From contig CALQLO010000006.1 of the NCBI GenBank assembly GCA_943331445.1, positions 32,015 to 96,014 of the forward strand: a stretch of 64,000 nucleotides of DNA, written 5' to 3'. The translations under genes were made by a program, and so were the position numbers. The notes under the pieces are model-generated. The model was not told where the DNA came from and did not search any database. It saw only the letters and a list, made by a program, of their open reading frames with translations. This DNA is from Akkermansia muciniphila (lineage in GTDB: Bacteria > Verrucomicrobiota > Verrucomicrobiia > Opitutales > UBA953). Shown here one piece after another: positions 53,317-62,838 of this stretch (positions are counted from its first letter, which is position 1; every line of letters starts with the position of its first letter).

Positions 53317-54906
53317 TTAGAGTGCAGCGGAGGAGCGGGTGCCGTTCAGGAGACGGGAGAGGTTGAGCGGATTGGCGTTCTGAAGTTCCGTGGGAAGGGC
53401 CGCATCCGGGAAGGTCTGGTAGCAGGTCAGCCGCGTGAAACGATAAATGGCATTGGAGCCCACTGAGGTGGTGCGTCCGTCGGACAGCGAAGGGTAGGGG
53501 CCGCCATGCACGATAGCGTGCGAGACTTCCACGCCAGTCGGGAAGCCATTGATGACCACGCGTCCAGCGATCGCTTCCAGTTTGGCCAGCAAGGGGGCGT
53601 TCGCGATTAGTTCGACGTCGGTGCCGTGGAGGGTGGCGGTAAGGTTGCCGTGCAGTGCGCTAATCGTCGCATCAACTTCCTGGGCGTGGTGACACCAGAT
53701 GACGAGCGAACTGGGTCCGAAGATTTCATCCTGCAGCGATGCCTCGGCGATAAACGTCTTGGCTTCAGTGGCAAAGAGCGCGGCCACGCCGCGATTGGGC
53801 TGACCGCTGGATTTTCCTTGGGCGAGGAGCTTGACGCCCGCTTGAGTCGAGCGAGCTGCGATGCCCTTCTGGTAGGCTTGGTGGATGCCCGCCGTGAGCA
53901 TGACGCCATCCGCGGCTTCAGTGAAGAGGCTGGAGAGTTTGGCGACAAAGGCTTCGGAGGCTGCCGAACGCACGAGTACAATTAGGCCAGGCTGGGTGCA
54001 GAATTGCCCGACGCCTAGCGTGCAAGAACCGAGGAGGCCGGTGGCGATGGCGTCACCACGGGACGCTAAGGCTCCTTCGAGTAGCACGATGGGATTGACG
54101 CTGCTCATCTCGGCATAGACCGGAATGGGCGTTGGGCGGGCTGCCGCTGAATCCATCAAGGCCCGGCCACCGGTGCGTGAGCCCGTGAAGCCGATCGCGC
54201 GCAAGGCGGGGTGTTTCGCGACTTGCTGACCGACGACGCGTCCTTCGCCCATGATGAGCGAGAAGGTGCCCTCAGGCAGGCCGTTGGCCTTAACGGCTTC
54301 GACAATCAGGCTGGCCATGATTTCGGCAGTGCCCACGTGGGCGTGGTGGGCCATGACGATGACAGGGCAACCAGCGGCCAAGGCGGAAGCGGTGTCCCCG
54401 CCAGCTACTGAATAAGCAAAGGGGAAGTTGCTCGCGCAGAAGACGGCGACGGGTCCAATCGGACGCAGCATCGAGCGATGGTCTGGCTTGGGCAGGGGCT
54501 TGCGGTCGGGGTTGGCGGTTTCGATTCGGGCATCCACCCAGTCGCCTTTTTCTACGAGGTCTGCGAACAGGCGAAGTTGGCCCATGGTGCGGCCGATTTC
54601 GCCTTGGCAGCGTGCCTCGGGCAGCCCGGTCTCTTGGGTGGCACGGGCGACGAGTGCGGGCGTGGCGGACTCGATGCGCGTGGCGATGTCACGGAGGAAG
54701 ACGGCCTTTTTATGGCCCGAGGTCGCTGCCAACTGAGGGGTGGCTTGGGCGGCCAGTTCGCAGGCCCGATCGACTTCCCCGGCGGTGGCGGCAAAGAAGT
54801 CTGGTGCCAAGGCGGTGGCCGTCGCCGGGTTTACCGCACGGTAGGGCTTGGCTTGAGACTGGCTGCGCGTGAAACCGATGAAAGATTGGCCGAGGAGGGA
54901 GGACAT
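53317..54906 (-). CDS. 2,5-dioxovalerate (2-oxoglutarate semialdehyde) dehydrogenase
   Basis: 529 residues from ATG 54906; the frame extends 14 codons upstream. Aldehyde dehydrogenase superfamily of the NADP-type KGSA subgroup. The catalytic Cys is in GVGQFCTQPGL and the general base Glu in YAEMSSVNPIVLL. Fold markers are ASNFPFAYSVAGGDTASALAAG and RAIGFTGSRTGGRALMD. It oxidises 2,5-dioxopentanoate to 2-oxoglutarate, completing the glucarate route into the TCA cycle. First gene of the unit; the promoter should lie in the 100 bases shared with the divergent sulfatase. Confidence 0.93.
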   Translation of the reverse strand: MSSLLGQSFIGFTRSQSQAKPYRAVNPATATALAPDFFAATAGEVDRACELAAQATPQLAATSGHKKAVFLRDIATRIESATPALVARATQETGLPEARCQGEIGRTMGQLRLFADLVEKGDWVDARIETANPDRKPLPKPDHRSMLRPIGPVAVFCASNFPFAYSVAGGDTASALAAGCPVIVMAHHAHVGTAEIMASLIVEAVKANGLPEGTFSLIMGEGRVVGQQVAKHPALRAIGFTGSRTGGRALMDSAAARPTPIPVYAEMSSVNPIVLLEGALASRGDAIATGLLGSCTLGVGQFCTQPGLIVLVRSAASEAFVAKLSSLFTEAADGVMLTAGIHQAYQKGIAARSTQAGVKLLAQGKSSGQPNRGVAALFATEAKTFIAEASLQDEIFGPSSLVIWCHHAQEVDATISALHGNLTATLHGTDVELIANAPLLAKLEAIAGRVVINGFPTGVEVSHAIVHGGPYPSLSDGRTTSVGSNAIYRFTRLTCYQTFPDAALPTELQNANPLNLSRLLNGTRSSAAL

Positions 54907-55006
54907 AAGAGAGGTTACGAGATAGGGGGGTGAGCGGGGGTGAGGCAAACAAGATAGGGTTCAGATTGCAGGTAATCGGCGTTTAGGGATGCTCTAATCT
55001 ATCCCC

Positions 55007-56545
55007 ATGATACGCTTAATTTCCCTGCTAGCCATCGGCTGGTCCCTTGCGGTGGCTGCCGCCGAACGGCCGAATATTATCGTGATCTTGGCGGACGACC
55101 AAGGCTTCGGGGATTTTTCCGCCAATAACCCGCAGAGTAAAATCCCGACGCCTCAGCTCGATCGACTCGCGGCGCAGGGGTTACGCTTTACGGATGGGCA
55201 CACGTCTTCCGGCGTCTGTACGCCGTCTCGTTATAGCCTCCTCACTGGACGGTATCATTGGCGTACCCACCTCCAGTCGGGAGTGCTCGGCGGTTTTTCG
55301 CCGCCACTCATCAGTCGCGATCGCCTGACGATTGCGGGCATGCTTAAGGCTCAAGGGTATGTGACAGGCTGCTTCGGCAAGTGGCATCTCGGTCTGGGTT
55401 GGCCTTTGAAGGATGGCTCAGTAGCTGACGATGGTGGCGATTACTCGAAGGAATATCAGAAGATGGGATCAATTGATTACTCCGCGGACATCAAGGACGG
55501 CCCCCTCGAACACGGGTTCGACACCTTCTTCGGTATCAGTGCGTCGCTTGATATGCCGCCGTTTGTCTGGATTAAGGATCGGCGGGTGACGGAGATTCCG
55601 AGCGTCACGAAGAAGTGGCTGCGCTCCGGTCCGGCTGGCCCAAAATTTGAAGCGATTGATGTGCTGCCTTCGGTCATTGATCACACCATCGACTTCATTG
55701 CCGAACGAAAAAAGGCTGACCCGATGCGGCCATTTTTTGCCTATGTCGCCCTGAATGCTCCCCACACGCCCATTGTACCTACGAAGGAATTTCAAGGTTC
55801 GAGCGGTATCAGCCCGTATGCGGATTTCGTCCGGCAAGTGGATGCTGATGTCGGTCGACTACTGGTGGCATTAGACAAGCAGGGGTTGAGTGAGAGTACG
55901 CTTGTCATCTTTACCTCGGATAATGGCTGCTCGACGACGGCCAATATTCCCGAGCTGCATAAGTCGGGCCATGAACCGAGCTACGTTTATCGCGGCAATA
56001 AGGCCGACGCTTATGAAGGCGGTCACCGCGTGCCGTTCGTGGTTCGCTGGCCGGGTAAAGTGAAGCCAGGTGTGAGCGGTGCCTTGGTTGGACAAATTGA
56101 TTTCATGGCGACGTTTTCCGAAATCATCGGCAACGCGGGCTCCCCCATGGCGGGCGAGGATAGTGCCAGTTTCCTCCCCGTGCTTTTGGGCCAGAAGGCC
56201 GCCGCCCGTCAGGGTATCGTCAGTCAGTCGATTAACGGAAGTTTCGCCATCCGTGACGGACAGTGGAAACTCATCCTGTGCCCTGGCTCCGGCGGTTGGA
56301 GTGCCCCTCACCCTGGCACGAAAGAAGAGGCCGGATTACCTGCGGTGCAGCTGTTCGACCTTTCGCAGGATATCGGCGAGCGGAATAATCTTCAGGATAA
56401 GTACCCCGAACGTGTCGCCGCGATGAAAGCCGAACTCGATAAGATCATCGCCCACGGTCGGAGCACGCCGGGCGATGATTTAAAAAACGACGTTCCTGTT
56501 CAGGTCGTCAAGAAGGCCGGCAAGAAGAAGCTCGCCGATAAGTAG
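55007..56545 (+). CDS. Exported type I sulfatase (arylsulfatase family)
   Basis: 512 residues with a signal peptide (MIRLISLLAIGWSLAVAAAE). The formylglycine motif CTPSR is at Cys71 to Arg75 (SGVCTPSRYSLLTGRY), so an FGE-type maturase is needed in the cell. Metal site: NIIVILADDQGFGD and IFTSDNGCS. WHLGLGWP and NAPHTPIVPTKEF are usual family blocks. It removes sulfate esters, probably from glycans. Substrate class is not assignable from sequence alone. Divergent from the glucarate unit. Confidence 0.93.
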   Translation: MIRLISLLAIGWSLAVAAAERPNIIVILADDQGFGDFSANNPQSKIPTPQLDRLAAQGLRFTDGHTSSGVCTPSRYSLLTGRYHWRTHLQSGVLGGFSPPLISRDRLTIAGMLKAQGYVTGCFGKWHLGLGWPLKDGSVADDGGDYSKEYQKMGSIDYSADIKDGPLEHGFDTFFGISASLDMPPFVWIKDRRVTEIPSVTKKWLRSGPAGPKFEAIDVLPSVIDHTIDFIAERKKADPMRPFFAYVALNAPHTPIVPTKEFQGSSGISPYADFVRQVDADVGRLLVALDKQGLSESTLVIFTSDNGCSTTANIPELHKSGHEPSYVYRGNKADAYEGGHRVPFVVRWPGKVKPGVSGALVGQIDFMATFSEIIGNAGSPMAGEDSASFLPVLLGQKAAARQGIVSQSINGSFAIRDGQWKLILCPGSGGWSAPHPGTKEEAGLPAVQLFDLSQDIGERNNLQDKYPERVAAMKAELDKIIAHGRSTPGDDLKNDVPVQVVKKAGKKKLADK

Positions 56546-56557
56546 GCCAGCCCAACC

Positions 56558-57016
56558 TTAGTCCGCCAACTGCGCAAGGAGCTTCAGGGTCTCCAGCGGT
56601 GCGGCGTGCGACTTGGCGGCGTTATGCAAACCCGCGGGTAACTGCTCAATGGCCAGCGCTTTCAATTCCTCGAGGCGTAAGCAGAGCTTGTCTAAGGCGG
56701 CGTCCGGTTCGGCGGCATCGACCCAGACGTCATAAATGGTAACCAGTTCACCTGGGGTCTCGCCTTCGATTTCGCCTTCGCCGACTTCATAATCACAATC
56801 GAGAAGCTCGTCCCAGAAATTAGCTTCTAGATCGAGGGCGTCTTCGAGGTCGTACAGACGGATGCCACTCATCCATTCATTGAGGACCGTAAAGGCTTCA
56901 CGGTGGGCGGGAAGTACTTCGGTGAAGGTGTCGCGGATGCCGACAGCGACGAGCTTCAGGCCTTCGACGGTGTCGCCAATCTGCGGGCCTTCGAAGGGAG
57001 GGGTGGAGTCGGACAT
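56558..57016 (-). CDS. Small acidic protein of unknown function
   Basis: 152 residues from the ATG at 57016; the 31-codon upstream extension is Pro/Arg-rich and unlikely to be coding. Acidic and helical, with a run FWDELLDCDYEVGEGEIEGE and a C-terminal helix pair (LDKLCLRLEELKALAIEQL). No family is recognised, no signal peptide or membrane span. It begins 50 bases after the flavoprotein gene on the same strand, possibly as its downstream partner, and faces the sulfatase gene with 12 bases between stops. Confidence 0.65.
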   Translation of the reverse strand: MSDSTPPFEGPQIGDTVEGLKLVAVGIRDTFTEVLPAHREAFTVLNEWMSGIRLYDLEDALDLEANFWDELLDCDYEVGEGEIEGETPGELVTIYDVWVDAAEPDAALDKLCLRLEELKALAIEQLPAGLHNAAKSHAAPLETLKLLAQLAD

Positions 57017-57066
57017 GATTAAGGGGGATAAGGGAGAATGGGCCGTTGGGGGCAAGGGGAAAGGGC

Positions 57067-58296
57067 TTAGCTCGCGGCCGCCGTGCCCGCGAGATAGCCG
57101 GTGGTCCATGCGTTCTGAAAATTAAACCCACCGGTGACGCCGTCGATGTCCAGTACTTCGCCCGCGAAATGAAGACCCGGACAGAGGCGACTCTCCATGG
57201 TTTTGAAATCGACTTCGGATAGTTTAACGCCGCCGCAGGTCACGAACTCGTCCTTGAACATGCTCTTCCCTTCGACTTTGAAGTCCGCTGCGGTGAGCTG
57301 CGTGGCGAGGGCCTGGATGCCTGGGTTGCTCACGTGCGCCCAAGGGGTGGTCGGAGCAATGCCCGCCGCTGCCACGAAGCGTTCCCAGAGCCGTTGCGGC
57401 ATCGCTACGGGACTGAAGGTCGTGATTTGCTTACGGGCGTTCTGCTCACGAATGACGGAAAGCGTCTTGATGAGGGAGTCGCGATTCTGTGGCGGTACCC
57501 AGTTGATCGTGATCGGGAACGCATAGTTCTTCGCGGCGAACTCGCGGGCGCCCCAGGCGGAGAGCTTCAGGATGCCTGGGCCGCTGAGGCCGGCATGGGT
57601 GATGAGAACGGGGCCATCTGTTTTGAGCGGAGTACCCGGGGCGGTAACGACCACGTTCTCCGACGAGATGCCGGCGAGGTCTGCGAGTCGAGGGTCGGTG
57701 ATGTGGAAGGTGAACAACGACGGCACGGGCGGAATGATCGAGTGCCCGAGGTGCTCAGCGACAGCTAAACCGCCGGAGGACTTATTGCCACCCGTCGCGA
57801 TGATGAGGCGCTCGCATTCAGCCGTAGCGCCTTCGGTGAGAATTAACCGAAATCCCGTGGCGGTTTTCTCGACGGCCCGGAGGCCGGTTTTAAGCCGGAC
57901 GGTTACGCCCGCTTTATCGGCGGAGGTGAGCAGGCACTCGGCGATGGTCGCGGAGTCATCCGTGATCGGAAACATTCGACCATCTTCTTCGGTCTTGGTC
58001 TCCACGCCGCGGGCAGCAAACCAGGCAATGGTATCCCGCGGTTGAAAGCGATGAAAGGCCCCGAGGAGTTCGCGACCACCGCGCGGATATTTCTTCACCA
58101 GTTCGGCGGGCTCAAAGCAGGCATGCGTGACATTACAACGACCTCCGCCCGAGACTCGTACCTTGGCTAGAAGGTGAGGGGTGGCTTCGTAAAGCGTGAC
58201 GGCTCCCTTGTCGCCCAGACTTTCCGCACAAGTAATCGCTGCGAAGAAGCCGGCGGCACCTCCGCCGATGACGGCGATGCGGCGTCGTTCAGGCAT
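57067..58296 (-). CDS. BaiN/HI0933-family flavoprotein
   Basis: 409 residues. FAD-binding Rossmann motif IAVIGGGAAGFFAAITCAE at the N-terminus, then VRVSGGGRCNVTHAC, the family hallmark, and GRMFPITDDSATIAECL. The C-terminal TCGGVKLSEVDFKTMESRL and GEVLDIDGVTGGFNFQNAW segments complete FAD binding. The physiological substrate of most members is unknown; some reduce 4-en-3-one steroids. Cytosolic. Confidence 0.92.
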   Translation of the reverse strand: MPERRRIAVIGGGAAGFFAAITCAESLGDKGAVTLYEATPHLLAKVRVSGGGRCNVTHACFEPAELVKKYPRGGRELLGAFHRFQPRDTIAWFAARGVETKTEEDGRMFPITDDSATIAECLLTSADKAGVTVRLKTGLRAVEKTATGFRLILTEGATAECERLIIATGGNKSSGGLAVAEHLGHSIIPPVPSLFTFHITDPRLADLAGISSENVVVTAPGTPLKTDGPVLITHAGLSGPGILKLSAWGAREFAAKNYAFPITINWVPPQNRDSLIKTLSVIREQNARKQITTFSPVAMPQRLWERFVAAAGIAPTTPWAHVSNPGIQALATQLTAADFKVEGKSMFKDEFVTCGGVKLSEVDFKTMESRLCPGLHFAGEVLDIDGVTGGFNFQNAWTTGYLAGTAAAS

Positions 58297-58320
58297 GAGG
58301 CGGGAATGGCCGCCTTTAGC

Positions 58321-59202
58321 TTATTTTGCCAGCACCGTCTTCAGGAACGCCAGTACCTCGGCGGTCGAAGGGTCGTTCGGCAAGCCGATGTCATTGTTGA
58401 TCTTGCCGTGATTGGTGTTGGTGGCACCGAAGGCTTTAGCGGAGATACCTTTTGAGGTAAGTGCGCTTTCGAGACGCTTGGCTTGGTCCGGCGTCAGGGC
58501 TGAGGCCGAGTCGTAGAGGATCAGGAAGGGGGGGATGCCTTTGCCAGCGGCGACGTGCTGGGTTGCCGAGTAGTCGGCCCAGAGCTCGGGCTTACCGCCA
58601 AAGATTTCGCGGTGGCCGTACTTCGGCTCCGGCTTGCCAGCGGCTTGGCGAGCCGCGGAGGCCATGGCGATGACCGCTGGGATATCGAACGTGTCGGCGT
58701 CGACCGGGACGCAGCCCTTGAACATGGAGAGAGAGAGTCCTTCGGCCTTCAACGGGCGTTCGTCGATGGCCATGTAGGCGGCGAGCTGCGCACCAGACGA
58801 ATGGCCCATGATGATGACGCGATTAGGGTCGCCGCCGAATTCCGCGACGTGGTCATGTGTCCAATGGAGGGACTTGGCGATATCCGCGAAGATTTCGTTC
58901 ATCGGGACCGCCTTCACGTAGCGGTGGTTGGTGGAGACGAACACGTAGCCCATGTCCGTGAAAAATTTCGGTTTCAGTTGGACGCTGGTCTTTTCGCCGC
59001 CCTGCCAGCCGCCGCCATGAATCCAGAAGACGACCGGCGCGGGCTTGGCCGATTTGGTGGCAGGTGCGTAGACGTTGAGCGTCTGGCGGAATTCAGTCGT
59101 GCCGGCGTAAGGCACGTCGGCCTTGATCGGTGCGAGCAAAGCGGGTGCGTCGGCCGCGAGGGCGAGGCTGAAGGTGGCGAGGAGCGGGAGGAGGGAGCGC
59201 AT
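58321..59202 (-). CDS. Exported alpha/beta hydrolase (carboxylesterase/BD-FAE type)
   Basis: 293 residues with a short signal peptide (MRSLLPLLATFSLALAADA). HGGGWQGGEK supplies the oxyanion hole, IMGHSSGAQLAAY the nucleophile Ser, and NTNHGKINND near the end the catalytic His. PVVFWIHGGG and FVSTNHRYVKAVPMNEI fit the esterase/lipase family with GGGW. Substrates are probably acylated sugars or phenolic esters. It follows the ceramidase-like gene by 9 bases on the same strand. Confidence 0.88.
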   Translation of the reverse strand: MRSLLPLLATFSLALAADAPALLAPIKADVPYAGTTEFRQTLNVYAPATKSAKPAPVVFWIHGGGWQGGEKTSVQLKPKFFTDMGYVFVSTNHRYVKAVPMNEIFADIAKSLHWTHDHVAEFGGDPNRVIIMGHSSGAQLAAYMAIDERPLKAEGLSLSMFKGCVPVDADTFDIPAVIAMASAARQAAGKPEPKYGHREIFGGKPELWADYSATQHVAAGKGIPPFLILYDSASALTPDQAKRLESALTSKGISAKAFGATNTNHGKINNDIGLPNDPSTAEVLAFLKTVLAK

Positions 59203-59211
59203 AGAGGGAGA

Positions 59212-60696
59212 TTAGAGACCCTTGAGCATGTCGAGGGCCTGGGATTCAAAAGCCTTTTGCCATTCCGGAGCAACGAGACAGTCGCAGTCTTCTTGGGCAT
59301 AGCCGGTGTTCAGACGCTGTTTCGTCGTGGGGGCGTAATAAATATAACCATTGGTATAGCCGGCGACGAACGTGCCCGGCTGTCCCGAGGATTTCTTGAT
59401 ATTCATCCCGATCTCGCTCGTCAGCTCGCCCGGGAAGGTGACCAGTCGGAAGTCGCCGACGCGCAGCGCGGTAAGTTCGACGTCGATCGGCTGTTCCTTG
59501 GCCTTCTCATTCTGCGCGAGGTGCATCTTTAGGAGGCCGAGATTCGTGTTGAGACGCGTAATCTGCTCCATGATGGCCAGATTGGCGAGGTAGGTCTCCA
59601 CGGCCACGCGGTTATCCGCGTCGAGTTTGGCGAGGCTATCTTTGCCGACGGAGCGTTCGTGCAGGTAACTTTGAGCAGATTGCGAAGGGTAGTCTGGATT
59701 GAGTTTCTGTTGCAGGAGTAGCGGGAGGAAGGATTTGAAGTTAATGTTGGTGGCCCGTAACGACTGGACCAAGCGGAGGCGTTCTGCTTCCAGCTTGGTG
59801 ATGCGGGCGGTCAGGTCAGCGCCGCGGGGTAGGAGTATGTTCTGGTGGACGAAGCGGAGCGGGCTGTCTGGAAGGGTGGTCAACTTGCGGGCCGCCCGGA
59901 GGACGCTGGCGGCCAGTTGATTACCTAAGGGGGTGCTATCCGCGGGCTGGGTGACTTCTTTGTAGCGTACGGGATTAATGTCACCAGCACATCCTTGGAT
60001 GAAGAAGGCGGTGCCGCCAAGTTGTTCCTCGATGATGGCCGAGGCTACGCCTGGGTAGTCAGCCGAATTGCCGCTACTCGGCGGATTCATGATTGGATGG
60101 CAGGCGAAGTTGTAGATGAGCGCAAAGTTGCGTCCGTCGAGGCGATCGAGGCGAAGCAGGCCGATCTGCGAATCGATGGCACCCACGCTCGCGATGGCTT
60201 GGTCGTTCGGCAGGGAGTAAGTGCGGCGCATGTCAACCTCGCTGCCGTCGCGCATGTGGAGTCGACGGTTCTCGCTGATGCCGCTTTCCTGCCCACTGCC
60301 AACGCCGGCACGGACTGGCACGAGTTCAGCCATGGCTGACTTGATGACCTGGAAGCATAGTTCCGGGAAGTCTGGCCGGAGGACGCCGTGGCAGTGACTG
60401 GCGTTGACTAGGAGGTTTTCGGGCGCGAGGCCCAGCTCCTTGGCGATGCGGGTGCGGAGTTGCGGCAGGAAGTCGGACTTGATTCGACCGAGTTCGCCGA
60501 GCGCAACCGCGTCGATGGTCAGGAGTACGACGGTACGGTCACCCTCCTTGAGGATGAGGGCTTTGGCGTGCAGCGTGTCATGGACCGGGATTGTCCGGTC
60601 GGTGACGTCGACAATCGCCGTGCCCGCTTCGAGTGCGTGGAGGCTGGGGCAAGCTACACTGAATAAAATAAAGAAAGCTGTGAGGTGTGGTTTCAT
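59212..60696 (-). CDS. Neutral ceramidase-like exported protein
   Basis: 494 residues with a signal peptide (MKPHLTAFFILFSVACPSLHA). The N-terminal alkaline ceramidase-like domain is seen in VDVTDRTIPVHDTLHAKALIL, VVLLTIDAVALG, NASHCHGV with the metal His pair, NFACHPIMNPPSSGNSADYPG and IQGCAGDINP. The C-terminal segment ELTALRVGDFRLVTFPGELT is also typical. These PVC proteins are common near glycan or sulfatase genes and need not act on ceramide. Confidence 0.87.
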   Translation of the reverse strand: MKPHLTAFFILFSVACPSLHALEAGTAIVDVTDRTIPVHDTLHAKALILKEGDRTVVLLTIDAVALGELGRIKSDFLPQLRTRIAKELGLAPENLLVNASHCHGVLRPDFPELCFQVIKSAMAELVPVRAGVGSGQESGISENRRLHMRDGSEVDMRRTYSLPNDQAIASVGAIDSQIGLLRLDRLDGRNFALIYNFACHPIMNPPSSGNSADYPGVASAIIEEQLGGTAFFIQGCAGDINPVRYKEVTQPADSTPLGNQLAASVLRAARKLTTLPDSPLRFVHQNILLPRGADLTARITKLEAERLRLVQSLRATNINFKSFLPLLLQQKLNPDYPSQSAQSYLHERSVGKDSLAKLDADNRVAVETYLANLAIMEQITRLNTNLGLLKMHLAQNEKAKEQPIDVELTALRVGDFRLVTFPGELTSEIGMNIKKSSGQPGTFVAGYTNGYIYYAPTTKQRLNTGYAQEDCDCLVAPEWQKAFESQALDMLKGL

Positions 60697-60721
60697 ATAA
60701 CTTTCGGTATCATCGGTCGTA

Positions 60722-60823
60722 TCAGTGTTCGCCTAGGGTTTGCTTGATGGCGGCGGCCGCTGAGGCGGAAAGCCCCATGCAGTAAACCAGGGCCAGGGTG
60801 GCGGTGCGGCGGGGCGGGCGCAT
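60722..60823 (-). CDS. Possible 33-residue hydrophobic small protein
   Basis: ATG at 60823 to TGA at 60722. The sequence starts with MRPPRRTATLALVYCMG and continues with an Ala/Ser-rich hydrophobic stretch, ending IKQTLGEH, like a short single-span or signal-like peptide. No family is recognised. It lies alone in the 224-base gap between two divergent genes; real expression is doubtful. Confidence 0.2.
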   Translation of the reverse strand: MRPPRRTATLALVYCMGLSASAAAAIKQTLGEH

Positions 60824-60920
60824 GAAGGTAAGCCAATGCGATCGCGGTGAGACGGCAATGTATTTGGTTCCGTAATTCGTTTGGCGATGGAGCGTTCAGC
60901 CGTAATGTCGGAGTTCAGTC

Positions 60921-61724
60921 ATGAAGCCCCGCCCCTTGCTTGTCGCCCTGTTCTTTATTGCCTGCGTGGGTGCATGCTTGCGGGCCCAGGTCGCTGGCGT
61001 CGATGTGGGTCGTCTGGAGGTGATCCGGAGTTGGCCAGCAAAGGAGGCCAACCAAGGGGTCGCTGTAGATGCGACGCATTTCTACGTCATTGATGATCGG
61101 GCTCTCGGTAAATATGAGAAGGCGACCGGACGTAAAGTCGCCGAGTGGACCGCCCCCGCCGGCTCTGGGGTCATCCACATGAATGCCGGGATTGTCGCTG
61201 AAGGCAGGCTGATGGTTGCCCACTCCAATTTCCCATCCAAGCCCGATGAGAGTTCGCTTGAGTATTTTGACACCACGACGCTACGCCCGACCGGTCGTAA
61301 GGTGTTTGCGCATCCCGTTGGATCGTTGACGTGGGCCGTTCCGGAGGGGAGTGGCTGGCTCGCTTGCTTTGTCCATTATAAGTTTAACAGCGATACGGCT
61401 AAGAGTCGGATTGTCCGCTATGATGCGGACTGGAAGGTCCTAGCGGCCTGGGCGTTTTCGCCGGAGCTAGTCGCTCGCTTCGGTTCATTCAGCAGCTCGG
61501 GTGGCGGACTGGGCGCCCATGGTCGAGTCTGGGTCAGTGGCCATGATGCCAAGGAGCTCTATCGATTGATGCTACCGGAGGGTGGTGGGGTGGCCAAGTG
61601 GGAGGGGACGGCAGCCTTCGCTTCAAGCGGTCAGGCTTTTGCCTGGGATCCGTCCCAGCCGGCTGAACTCTATTCCATTCAGCGTAAGAGCCGCGAGATC
61701 ATCGTCTCTCGCTTGCGCGAATAG
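60921..61724 (+). CDS. Exported beta-propeller-like protein of unknown function
   Basis: 267 residues with a signal peptide (MKPRPLLVALFFIACVGACLRA). Repeating strands with DATHFYVIDDRALGKYEKATG, EYFDTTTLRPTGRKVFAH and GGLGAHGRVWVSGHDAKELYR suggest a YncE/SGL-like propeller. No catalytic motif can be named. It precedes the sialidase-like gene on the same strand by 61 bases. Function unknown. Confidence 0.72.
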   Translation: MKPRPLLVALFFIACVGACLRAQVAGVDVGRLEVIRSWPAKEANQGVAVDATHFYVIDDRALGKYEKATGRKVAEWTAPAGSGVIHMNAGIVAEGRLMVAHSNFPSKPDESSLEYFDTTTLRPTGRKVFAHPVGSLTWAVPEGSGWLACFVHYKFNSDTAKSRIVRYDADWKVLAAWAFSPELVARFGSFSSSGGGLGAHGRVWVSGHDAKELYRLMLPEGGGVAKWEGTAAFASSGQAFAWDPSQPAELYSIQRKSREIIVSRLRE

Positions 61725-61785
61725 CCCGCCGGTGGTGCGGGCTTGTGTCTGAGCGGAATCTGCGGAGTGTTGCGTCTGCCCCGCC

Positions 61786-62838
61786 ATGTGCTTGCGCCTA
61801 CTGATTGCCTGCCTCTCCTTGACCGCTTTCGCGGCCGAGCCGGGCTTGGTGCGTTCGGAGTTTATTTTTGAGACAAATCCGGTGCCGAGTTGCCATGCGA
61901 CGACAATTGTCGAGGCGAGGGACGGCACCTTGGTCGCGGCGTGGTTCGCCGGTGAGGCCGAGGGTAAGCCCGACGTCTCCATCTGGACGGCCAGGCAGGT
62001 GGACGGTAAATGGTCGGTTCCCGTCAAGGTGGCCGAAGGCATTCAGCCGGACGGTAAGCGAATCCCCTGTTGGAATCCGGTGCTCTTTCAGCCCAAGGAA
62101 GGCCCGCTGCAGCTTTACTACAAGATTGGACCCAATCCCGTCGAATGGTGGGGCGTGCTCCGTTTGAGCGAAGACAACGGCAAGACCTGGGGTGCCGCCC
62201 GCCGTCTACCGGAAGGTATCCTCGGCCCAATCAAGAACAAGCCCGTGCAGCTGAAGGATGGAACGATCTTATCAGGTAGCAGCGCCGAAGGATTAAAAGT
62301 CGGCCCATCGTGGCAGATCCATTTTGAGCGTAGCCGTGATAGTGGCCTCACCTGGGAGAAGGTCGCCGTGGAGCAGCCGGCCACCGGTCCGGCGTCGATC
62401 CAGCCGAGTATTCTCTTCTTACGCGACGGCGGACTGATGTCGGTCGGCCGCACCAAGAACGCTAAGGTCTTCAGCACGGTTTCCAATGATCAAGGGACGA
62501 CTTGGTCGAAGGTGGACCTCGCTGATCTGCCCAATCCAAATTCCGGGACTGATGCCGTGACCTTGAAAGACGGCCGTCATCTCCTGATTTACAACCACAC
62601 GGCCAAGGGTCGTAGTCCGTTGAATTTAGCTATTAGTAAGGACGGCGTTCGGTGGGATGCCGCCCTGGTTCTGGAGACCGAGCCGAAGGCAGAATTCAGT
62701 TATCCTGCGATTATCCAGACCGCAGACGGCTTGGTGCACGCCACTTATACTTGGAAGCGCAAGCTCGCGAAGCACGTCATCATCGATCCGTCCAAGATCG
62801 TCGCCCGACCCATGGAGGGCGCGGCTTGGCCTAAATAA
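61786..62838 (+). CDS. Exported sialidase-like (BNR repeat) protein
   Basis: 350 residues with a signal peptide (MCLRLLIACLSLTAFAAEP). Three Asp-box (BNR) repeats are visible: SEDNGKTWGA, SRDSGLTWEK and SNDQGTTWSK. SCHATTIVEARDGTLVAAWFAG is the typical opening of the sialidase-related BNR_2 family in PVC bacteria. Many members act on other glycans, so sialic acid is not certain. Stop and the next start share one base (TAATG), so the following hydrolase gene is co-translated. Confidence 0.88.
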   Translation: MCLRLLIACLSLTAFAAEPGLVRSEFIFETNPVPSCHATTIVEARDGTLVAAWFAGEAEGKPDVSIWTARQVDGKWSVPVKVAEGIQPDGKRIPCWNPVLFQPKEGPLQLYYKIGPNPVEWWGVLRLSEDNGKTWGAARRLPEGILGPIKNKPVQLKDGTILSGSSAEGLKVGPSWQIHFERSRDSGLTWEKVAVEQPATGPASIQPSILFLRDGGLMSVGRTKNAKVFSTVSNDQGTTWSKVDLADLPNPNSGTDAVTLKDGRHLLIYNHTAKGRSPLNLAISKDGVRWDAALVLETEPKAEFSYPAIIQTADGLVHATYTWKRKLAKHVIIDPSKIVARPMEGAAWPK

